DNA from: Deltaproteobacteria bacterium
GTDB lineage: Bacteria > Desulfobacterota_C > Deferrisomatia > Deferrisomatales > JACRMM01
Length of the DNA: 8,675 nt
Direction: 5' to 3'
Assembly: GCA_016218905.1 (NCBI GenBank)
Contig: JACRCS010000240.1
Location: 1-8,675 of the forward strand
Position numbers and translations under genes: made by a program. Positions 1 through 5,437 of this stretch are shown here, piece after piece. Numbering within the stretch: the stretch's first letter is position 1; the number at the start of each line of letters is the position of its first letter. The notes under the pieces are model-generated. The model was given only the letters and a program-made list of their open reading frames with translations. It did not search any database and had not been told where the DNA came from.

Positions 1-624
1 CATCTTCCGGAGCATCGAGAGGAAGTTGCCGGTGTAGGAGAGCTCATTGTCGGGGTAGACGTAGGGGAAGCCGATCGAATGCCGGTAGGCGAACGCCGCG
101 ATGGTGGGCATCTTCGCCATGAGCCGGATGGTGTGGTGCGCGCGCTTGCGCTCGTCGTGGATCTGCTTGGAGTCGGGGTAGAACGTGGACAGCGCGGCGA
201 CGGTGGACTGGAGCATCCCCATCGGATGCGCGTCGTGGCGGAACCCTTCCGTGACCTTCGTGATGTTCTCGTGCAGGTAGGTGTGGGTCGTGACGTGGCT
301 GACGAAGCCCTTGAGCTCGTCCTTCGTCGGGAGCTCGCCATGCCAGAGGAGCCAGGCCACCTCGAGGAAACTCGACTTCTCGGCGAGCTGCTCGATCGGG
401 TAGCCGCGGTACTCGAGGATTCCCTTGTCGCCGTCGATGTACGTGATCCGCGAGAGGCACGAGGAGGTGTTCAGGTAGGAAGGGTCGTAGGTCATCATCC
501 CGAAGTCGCCGGGATCGACCTTGATCTTCCGAAGGTCCATTGCGCGGATGGTGTCGTTCTCGATAGGTACGACGTACTCTTTGCCGGTCCGGTTGTCCCG
601 AATCGTCAGGCTGTTCTCGCTCAT
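1..624 (-). CDS. gltA: Citrate synthase, N-terminal part (cut by window edge)
   Basis: Citrate synthase condenses acetyl-CoA and oxaloacetate to citrate, the entry step of the TCA cycle, in the cytoplasm. The minus strand reads open from an ATG at 624 to the left edge, giving 208 residues. Landmarks typical of the type II (GltA-like) family are a short N-terminal beta domain, then SCLSRITYIDGDKGIL (residues 55-70), YRGYPIEQLA (72-81), HENITKVTEGFRHDAHPMG (118-136) and SIGFPYVYPDNELSYTGNFL (183-202). All align well with E. coli GltA from memory. E. coli GltA is about 427 residues, so roughly half is present. The catalytic His/His/Asp residues lie in the missing part and cannot be checked. A purine-rich AGGAAGGGGAG stretch precedes the ATG and supports this start. 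The gene is divergent from the rhodanese gene, with 157 bases between them. Family assignment is secure; the gene name follows convention. Confidence 0.95.
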   Translation of the reverse strand, partial: MSENSLTIRDNRTGKEYVVPIENDTIRAMDLRKIKVDPGDFGMMTYDPSYLNTSSCLSRITYIDGDKGILEYRGYPIEQLAEKSSFLEVAWLLWHGELPTKDELKGFVSHVTTHTYLHENITKVTEGFRHDAHPMGMLQSTVAALSTFYPDSKQIHDERKRAHHTIRLMAKMPTIAAFAYRHSIGFPYVYPDNELSYTGNFLSMLRKM

Positions 625-661
625 CCTTCTCCCCTTCCTTGGCACGCTGAACGGAGCGGCA

Positions 662-667
662 ATTCTA
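662..667 (-). promoter_or_regulatory. Candidate -10 box for the citrate synthase gene
   Basis: The minus strand reads GCTAGAATTGCC here, an A/T-rich TAGAAT island in otherwise very G+C-rich intergenic DNA, 37 bases upstream of the ATG. No TTGACA-like -35 is visible at 16-18 bases spacing, so this rests on the -10 match and position alone. Confidence 0.4.
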
Positions 668-737
668 GCCCCGGAAGGACCTGATTCGAGGAGGGCCGCG
701 CCGTTCCGGCGCCGCCGGTCGGGGCGGGGGGCTTGCA

Positions 738-743
738 TAGAAT
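738..743 (+). promoter_or_regulatory. Candidate -10 box for the rhodanese/MauE operon
   Basis: The plus strand reads GCATAGAATTCCCC, again a TAGAATT island, ending 38 bases before the ATG at 782. It mirrors the box at 662-667 on the other strand in both sequence and distance to its gene. No clear -35 hexamer precedes it; the upstream sequence is a G-rich run. Confidence 0.4.
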
Positions 744-781
744 TCCCCGTGGGCCAAGCGCCCCCAGACGGAGACGCTGAG

Positions 782-1504
782 ATGAACCTCCGACGCTTCC
801 TCGCCGAGGCCGCAACCCTCGTCGGCCTCGCGGTCGCCTGTGCCCTCGTGTCGAATGCCCTCGCTGGCAAGGAGCGAAAGCTGACGATTCCGGGTGCCTA
901 CCCGAACGCGACGACGGTCACCGCCCGGCCCGAGCCGCCTCCCCTCGCCGCGTTCGAGGCGGAACCGGCGGCGGGGCCGCAAACCGCCGAGGTCCGAGCC
1001 CCGGAGCCGTCCCCGGCGAGCACCGACGGGGAGGCATCCGGGGCCCCGCGTCCCACCGCGGCCGCTTCGTCCGGGAAACCGGTCCCGGCTCCGCCGGCGA
1101 AGGCCCCGGCTTCCCCTGCCGAGCTCCTCGCCAGGTTCCCGGCGCACGGCCAGCCGTACGTCGAGATCTCGGGCGAAGCGGCGGCGTGGCTGCACGCTCG
1201 CGGCGCCCTCTTCATCGACGCGCGCCGAACGCGGGACTTCTCCCAGGGGCACATCGGCGGGGCGCGCTCGTTCCCGGTCTGGGAAGCTCAGATCGTGAAG
1301 GAGCGGGTCGAAGGGCTCGTCGCCGAAGGGCGCGATCCCTCGCTTCCTGTCATCCTCTACTGCTCGGGCGGCGACTGCGAGGATTCGCACATGCTCGCGC
1401 AGTCGCTCTTCGGGGCCGGCTTCGAGAACCTCCTCGTCTACCGGGACGGCTTCCCCGACTGGGTCCGGCGGGGCGGGGCGGTTCAGGCCGGAGGTCCGGC
1501 GTGA
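782..1504 (+). CDS. Membrane-anchored extracytoplasmic rhodanese-domain protein
   Basis: The protein has 240 residues. MNLRRF is followed by a hydrophobic stretch (about 7-28) that looks like an uncleaved signal anchor, placing the rest outside the cytoplasm. Residues 30-115 are a Pro/Ala/Glu-rich, probably disordered linker. Residues 120-236 form one rhodanese domain with FIDAR (144-148), GHIGGAR (156-162), the active-site loop CSGGDC (194-199) and a closing VYRDGFPDWVRRGG. Rhodaneses carry sulfane sulfur on the loop Cys, here Cys194. The sixth loop position is a second Cys (199), so a disulfide or persulfide exchange is possible (inference). The frame is open back to 521, but GGAG at 770-773, eight bases before ATG 782, and the signal-like N terminus fix the start. 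The stop overlaps the start of the MauE-like gene, so the two are co-transcribed and probably translationally coupled. The natural substrate is unknown. Confidence 0.85.
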   Translation: MNLRRFLAEAATLVGLAVACALVSNALAGKERKLTIPGAYPNATTVTARPEPPPLAAFEAEPAAGPQTAEVRAPEPSPASTDGEASGAPRPTAAASSGKPVPAPPAKAPASPAELLARFPAHGQPYVEISGEAAAWLHARGALFIDARRTRDFSQGHIGGARSFPVWEAQIVKERVEGLVAEGRDPSLPVILYCSGGDCEDSHMLAQSLFGAGFENLLVYRDGFPDWVRRGGAVQAGGPA

Positions 1505-1971
1505 CGGTCCGGGAAATCCTGACCCATCCCTGGCTCACAGTGCGCACCCAGATCGCGCTCGGTGTCTTCTTCATCGTGGCGGCCCTGCCGAAGATCGCCG
1601 ACCCGCCCTCCTTCGCCCACATGATCTACAACTACAGGCTCCTGCCGGGCCCGCTCGTGAACCTGGCAGCTTTGACGATGCCGTGGACCGAGCTGCTGTT
1701 GGGGGTAGCGCTGGTCTGCGGCCTGTGGCGCCGGACGGCGGCCTCTGTCGTCGGCGCTCTCCTCGTGGTCTTTATCGTCGCGATCTCCCTGAACCTGCTC
1801 CGGGGCAACGCCATCGACTGCGGCTGCTTCGACGTCGCCGATGCCGGGAAGAGCGTGGAGGAGCGGTTCCGGGACATGTGGATCGTGATCCTGCGCGACG
1901 TCGGGATGCTCCTCCTCGTCGCTCAGGGGCTCCTCGGGGCCGCCCGTGCGGAGGGGGAACGGGCGGCCTGA
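1501..1971 (+). CDS. MauE/DoxX-family integral membrane protein
   Basis: The GTG start at 1501 overlaps the TGA of the rhodanese gene (GTGA), giving 156 residues. Four hydrophobic helices are visible at about 13-31, 51-75, 79-100 and 126-146. The segment KIADPPSFAHMIYNYRLLP (31-49) and the IDCGCFD motif (106-111, Cys107 and Cys109) are characteristic of the MauE/DoxX group. MauE itself is needed for maturation of methylamine dehydrogenase, probably in disulfide or thiol handling; DoxD/DoxX relatives act in thiosulfate oxidation. No methylamine dehydrogenase genes are present, so a methylamine role should not be assumed. The direct coupling to an extracytoplasmic rhodanese points to sulfur or thiol transfer across or at the membrane (inference). 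Family call is good; the function is not established. Confidence 0.85.
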   Translation: MTVREILTHPWLTVRTQIALGVFFIVAALPKIADPPSFAHMIYNYRLLPGPLVNLAALTMPWTELLLGVALVCGLWRRTAASVVGALLVVFIVAISLNLLRGNAIDCGCFDVADAGKSVEERFRDMWIVILRDVGMLLLVAQGLLGAARAEGERAA

Positions 1972-2002
1972 GTCTCCGCCGCCGCCGCACGGCGATCCCA
2001 GC

Positions 2003-2008
2003 TATGAT
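2003..2008 (+). promoter_or_regulatory. Candidate -10 box for the GAF/GGDEF gene
   Basis: TATGAT within GCTATGATTCTGG lies in the 73-base gap after the MauE-like gene, 36 bases before the GTG start at 2045. It is a near-consensus -10 hexamer in G+C-rich sequence. There is no recognisable -35. If real, the gene has its own promoter in addition to possible read-through from the operon upstream. Confidence 0.4.
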
Positions 2009-2044
2009 TCTGGCCGAAGCAAGACCCGGAGAACGTCTTGAGCC

Positions 2045-4552
2045 GTGCCGACCAATCGTGACCTCGCTCTCCTGAAGGCGTTCGAGGCCGTCCTCGCCGA
2101 AGGACGGTTCCTCGATGAGTCGATTGGGACGGTCCTCGACACGGCGCTTCGCTTCTTCGACGCCGTCGCGGTGGCCCTCCAGCCCGCAGGCGGGGCGCCG
2201 CCCATCAGCCGCGCGGGGTCTTCCATCGTATCGACGGCCGCCGAGCAGCGTCTGGGGCGCGTCCTCGAAGGGCTCCTCGTCGAGGGGCGCGAGAAACGCG
2301 TCGTCGAATCAGGCCTCGTGTTCGTCTGCGCTCCGGTGAAGGTGGGCGATCACGTCAGCGGCGCGTTCGGCGTTTCCCTTCCCCTCTCGTCGGGGAAGGG
2401 CGCTGACATCGACGAGGGAATCCGCTCTTTCGCCCAGATCTTCGGAAGAATCCTGGAGCGCGAACGGAGCGTCGCGACGCTCGTGAAGCGGCGCGAGGAG
2501 GCCGTCGCCCTCTTCGAGCTCGCCTCCGGCGCCCTGCACACTCTCAACGCGGACGAGGTCGTCCGGCTCACGGCGGCTTCGCTCCAGCGGCAGCTCGAGT
2601 TCGACCAGGTACAGGCCTACCGGTACCACGCGGGGCAGAAGCAGATCGAGCGCATCCTCGGGCAGGGGACGTCCCCTGGTTCCGCCGGCGGGTTCGTCCC
2701 CGGACAGCGCCGGTCCATCGACGACGACGGCATCCTCGTCCGGGCCCTCGCCGCTCACGGCCCCGCGTTCGACGACGACGACGCCGAAGCCGACGACAGC
2801 AAGGGTCCTCGCCGCCGCCGTCGCCTCGCCATACCCCTCGAGCAGGGAGAGACGGTCTTCGGTTTCCTGACGATGTCGCGACGGGGCGCCTTCGTCCTCA
2901 CCCCGCAGGAGATGAGGCTCGTCCAGGAGCTCGCACGTCTCGCCGCCGGGGCGCTCGAGAAGGCGCGCCTCGTCGAGGCCGAGCGGCGCAACGCCGAGCG
3001 GGTCGCGTTCGTGTACCGGGTTCACGCCCCTCTCGGGGGCCTGACGGATCTCGAGGCGATCCTGGATCGGACCGTCCAGGAAATCGGCTCCCACTTCGAC
3101 CTCGAGCTCTGCGCGGTGCAGCTCCTCCCGCTCGACCAGCTCGCCGGTCCTTCGGCGTTCTGCTGGAAAGGGGGGGGGCTGCAGGGCCGAAATCGCGACG
3201 AGGTTCCGCTCGCCCTCTTCGAGCTCCTCTCCGCAGAGGGTTCGTACGCCCTCCTTCCCGATGTCGCCGCTGGCGAGAACGGTCTCGATCTCGTCCCGGC
3301 CCCCGAGACGGTGAAGGACCTCCCGCGGCCGCTCAGCCTCGTCGCCGTTCCGCTCGCATCCCGCGGCGAGATCGTCGGCGCGCTCGTCGGCCTGGGCGCC
3401 GGCCGTCCGTGGGCCTTCGGTCCGCCGATGCTCCGCTCGTTCCAGGCGCTCGCGGTCGAGGTCTCTCTCGCGGTAACGTCGGCCCGGCTCCTGCAGCGCG
3501 AGCGCGATTCGTATCGTTTCCTCGATCGCCTGCGCGAGGTCGGGCGCTCGTTCACGACCACCTTCGACGGACCGCGCATCAAGCACACTCTCTGCGAGCA
3601 GGCCGTGGCGCTCCTGTCGGGAACGAGCGCCCAGTTCTGGGATGCCGACGCCCAGACGAAGTCGCTCCGCGTCCTCGCGCAATGGGGCACCGAAGGGACC
3701 AGCGAGGGGCTACGGACCATTCCGACCGAGAATTCCGATCACCCCGTCGTCCGCGCCTGGCTCGAGAAATCCCTCGTCCTCGTGGACCAGGCCCAGATCG
3801 GTACCCTCTACCCGGCGACGGGAGCCGGCGCGAGCCCTGGAAACCTGCGCGCCGCGGCCGTCCCCCTCCTCTACCAGGACGAACAGATCGGCGTCCTGAC
3901 GTTCGCGTTTCGCTCTCTCGGCAAATCGTGGCCCTCGGAGCTCGGCGGGCGGCTCTCCCTGCTCGCCGATGCGGCCGCCGTTGCACTCCACAACTCGCGT
4001 CTCATGAAGATCATCGAGCAGCAGACGGAGCGCGACGGCGTCACCGGCCTCTACAACCAGGGGGCGATCCTCAGGCGGCTCGAGTCGGAGCTGAGGCGCG
4101 CGGAACGGAGCGGGCAGCCTCTCTCGGTAGCTCACCTCTGCGTCGACGGCCTCGCGGAGGCAGGCCAGCGTTTCGGAGTTCCCTACGGCGATTCGCTCCT
4201 GCCGAAGGTCGCCGCGCAGCTCGTCCGGGCGACGCGCTCGGTGAACATCGTCGGGCGCGGCAAGGGCGACCGGTTCTGGATCCTCATCTTCGAGGCGAAC
4301 AAGGTCACGGGACAGCGTGCGGCCGAGGCGGTCCAGAAGAACTTCATGTCGGCTTTCGACCCGCGACTCGTGGCGACAGGCCTGAAGCTCTCCTTGACCA
4401 TCGGGCTCGCCGCGTATCCCGAGGATGCGTTCGACACGGCGAGTCTCCTCTCGCGCGCCGAAGAGGCGCTGGATGACGCGACCCGAAACGGTCCCGGGAC
4501 GATCTCGCTCTATGGGGCGCTCGCCGAAGCGGACCTCGCCGACGAGCTCTGA
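2045..4552 (+). CDS. Multi-GAF protein with degenerate C-terminal GGDEF domain
   Basis: The protein has 835 residues and no signal peptide or membrane segment, so it is cytoplasmic. Four tandem GAF-like modules can be read at about 5-140, 150-300, 318-480 and 490-655, linked by charged helices such as LEKARLVEAERRNAERVAF. A GGDEF-type domain follows at about 660-825, starting ERDGVTGLYN and including LSLTIGLAAYPED. GAF domains bind small ligands or cofactors; GGDEF domains make c-di-GMP when active. Here the signature GGDEF is KGDRF (740-744). Compared with PleD, the metal-binding Asp is Cys699, the guanine-contact Asn is Gly707 and the phosphate-contact Lys is Thr813; only Asp716 and Asp742 are kept. 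The inhibitory RxxD reads RSVN. It is therefore probably not a cyclase and may act as a sensor or protein-binding module (inference). GTG 2045 is the first possible start, because an in-frame TGA lies at 2039; GGAG at 2028-2031 is rather far upstream. Confidence 0.85.
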   Translation: MPTNRDLALLKAFEAVLAEGRFLDESIGTVLDTALRFFDAVAVALQPAGGAPPISRAGSSIVSTAAEQRLGRVLEGLLVEGREKRVVESGLVFVCAPVKVGDHVSGAFGVSLPLSSGKGADIDEGIRSFAQIFGRILERERSVATLVKRREEAVALFELASGALHTLNADEVVRLTAASLQRQLEFDQVQAYRYHAGQKQIERILGQGTSPGSAGGFVPGQRRSIDDDGILVRALAAHGPAFDDDDAEADDSKGPRRRRRLAIPLEQGETVFGFLTMSRRGAFVLTPQEMRLVQELARLAAGALEKARLVEAERRNAERVAFVYRVHAPLGGLTDLEAILDRTVQEIGSHFDLELCAVQLLPLDQLAGPSAFCWKGGGLQGRNRDEVPLALFELLSAEGSYALLPDVAAGENGLDLVPAPETVKDLPRPLSLVAVPLASRGEIVGALVGLGAGRPWAFGPPMLRSFQALAVEVSLAVTSARLLQRERDSYRFLDRLREVGRSFTTTFDGPRIKHTLCEQAVALLSGTSAQFWDADAQTKSLRVLAQWGTEGTSEGLRTIPTENSDHPVVRAWLEKSLVLVDQAQIGTLYPATGAGASPGNLRAAAVPLLYQDEQIGVLTFAFRSLGKSWPSELGGRLSLLADAAAVALHNSRLMKIIEQQTERDGVTGLYNQGAILRRLESELRRAERSGQPLSVAHLCVDGLAEAGQRFGVPYGDSLLPKVAAQLVRATRSVNIVGRGKGDRFWILIFEANKVTGQRAAEAVQKNFMSAFDPRLVATGLKLSLTIGLAAYPEDAFDTASLLSRAEEALDDATRNGPGTISLYGALAEADLADEL
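3170..3178 (+). repeat. Nine-G homopolymer inside the GAF/GGDEF gene
   Basis: A run of nine G after AAA encodes Gly376-378 as three GGG codons in the third GAF-like module. It is a potential slippage or sequencing-error site. In this sequence the reading frame is intact across it. Confidence 0.8.
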
Positions 4553-4565
4553 GACACCGACCGCC

Positions 4566-5393
4566 TCAGGCGTAGACCTCGACGGGCACGCCGGCCAGCG
4601 CGTGACGCGCGGTCCGGGCGATCTCCTCGAGGGCCTCGGCGGAAAGGGGGTGGACTCCCAATTCCATCGTCTCCCGCGCGACGGTGTAGACCTGCACGCC
4701 GGCGAGGGAGCCGCCCTCGTGCAGGATGCTCGCGAGCCGGCCGGCCCAGGACGCGATCTCGGAGGTTGAAGGGGCCCCGAGGTCGTCCGACCGAAAGAAC
4801 ATCGACTGGACGACGACGGGGTGGCGGCACGCGGCGCCGGCGAGGTTCGCGAGGATCCGCTCGAACGGAACCGACGTGCGGCAGACGGCCCTATAGAACG
4901 GCTCGGTTCCGGCGTCGAGCTTGATCCAGAAAGAGCCGCCGCGGGCGGCGAAGAGGTCGTGCGCCTCTCGAATCCCGCTCCGGGCGAGCCCGGAACCGTT
5001 CGTGATCAGGATCACCGGGACGCCGGGGAGCCCGGCGGCGTCCCGGGCGTCGAAGACGCCCCGGGCGAGAGGGAGGAATCCAGGGAACGTGGACGGCTCG
5101 CCGTCTCCCGCGAAGGCGATGTCCCGCGGAGCCTCGCCGCCGCGAAGCGAGGCGAGCACCGCCGAGAGCTCGGCCACGATCTCGGCGGCGACGATCGGCG
5201 GGCGTCCCACGTGCCGGGCGATCGCCCTCCGGTCGATGACCTCGCAGTAGACGCAGTCGAAGTTGCAGGTCTGCTGGGGGTCGAGGTTGATACCGACCGA
5301 GAGGCCGCCCGACCGGCGCGAGCGGACGACGTAGACGAAACGCCGCCCGGGGGCGGCGCGATCGTGACGGTGCGTGACGCGCTTCTCACTCAC
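4566..5393 (-). CDS. Radical SAM protein, COG0731 (TYW1-like) type
   Basis: The protein has 275 residues. The N-terminal part reads SVGINLDPQQTCNFDCVYCEV with the CxxxCxxC cluster motif at Cys43, Cys47 and Cys50, which binds a 4Fe-4S cluster and S-adenosylmethionine. GDGEP (96-100) matches the SAM-contacting GGE-type motif. ITNGS (130-134), WIKLDAG (156-162) and VVQSMFF (194-200) fit successive strands of the partial TIM barrel. The pattern recalls the COG0731 group, related to the TYW1 enzyme that builds the wyosine tricycle on tRNA-Phe in archaea and eukaryotes. Most bacteria do not make wyosine, so the bacterial substrate is unknown. There is no obvious second cluster domain or partner gene. 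The start is GTG 5393 with only a poor ribosome site. It converges with the GAF/GGDEF gene (13-base gap) and diverges from the kinase gene (44 bases). Confidence 0.85.
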   Translation of the reverse strand: MSEKRVTHRHDRAAPGRRFVYVVRSRRSGGLSVGINLDPQQTCNFDCVYCEVIDRRAIARHVGRPPIVAAEIVAELSAVLASLRGGEAPRDIAFAGDGEPSTFPGFLPLARGVFDARDAAGLPGVPVILITNGSGLARSGIREAHDLFAARGGSFWIKLDAGTEPFYRAVCRTSVPFERILANLAGAACRHPVVVQSMFFRSDDLGAPSTSEIASWAGRLASILHEGGSLAGVQVYTVARETMELGVHPLSAEALEEIARTARHALAGVPVEVYA

Positions 5394-5409
5394 GGGGGCC
5401 CCAGGGTCG

Positions 5410-5416
5410 TATGCTA
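5410..5416. promoter_or_regulatory. Palindromic -10 box (TATGCTA), possibly bidirectional
   Basis: TATGCTA sits in the 44-base gap between the divergent radical SAM and kinase genes. It reads TATGCT on the plus strand and TAGCAT on the minus strand, the TAnnnTA symmetry expected of a -10 element that fires both ways. It leaves a leader of roughly 15 bases for the kinase and under 10 bases for the radical SAM gene. Neither side has a good -35. Confidence 0.4.
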
Positions 5417-5428
5417 AGGCCGAGAAAC

Positions 5429-5432
5429 GAGG
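5429..5432 (+). promoter_or_regulatory. Ribosome binding site deciding the kinase start
   Basis: GAGG lies five bases before ATG 5438. The earlier in-frame ATG at 5411 lies inside the candidate -10 box and has no ribosome site, and the extra residues do not belong to the kinase fold. The start at 5438 is therefore preferred. Confidence 0.65.
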
Positions 5433-5437
5433 ACGCC

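Noticed and set aside
698..712. Short hairpin GCGCCG-TTC-CGGCGC in the divergent spacer
   Set aside because: A 6-bp G/C stem is common by chance at this base composition and has no T-run or link to a function.
521..781. Upstream extension of the rhodanese reading frame
   Set aside because: It overlaps the citrate synthase gene on the other strand, lacks a ribosome site, and would bury the signal anchor; ATG 782 has a good site.
1501..1971. Reading the MauE-like gene as part of a methylamine utilisation cluster
   Set aside because: No methylamine dehydrogenase subunit or other mau gene is in the window, and MauE/DoxX proteins occur widely in unrelated settings.
2309..3682. Long minus-strand open frame (457 codons) opposite the GAF/GGDEF gene
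   Set aside because: It is antisense to a gene with clear domains, its product is Arg/Glu-rich with no recognisable motif, and such frames are expected in G+C-rich coding DNA.
4566..5393. Assignment of the radical SAM gene as a true wyosine synthase
   Set aside because: The motif resemblance supports only the broad COG0731-type family; no tRNA-Phe pathway partner is present.
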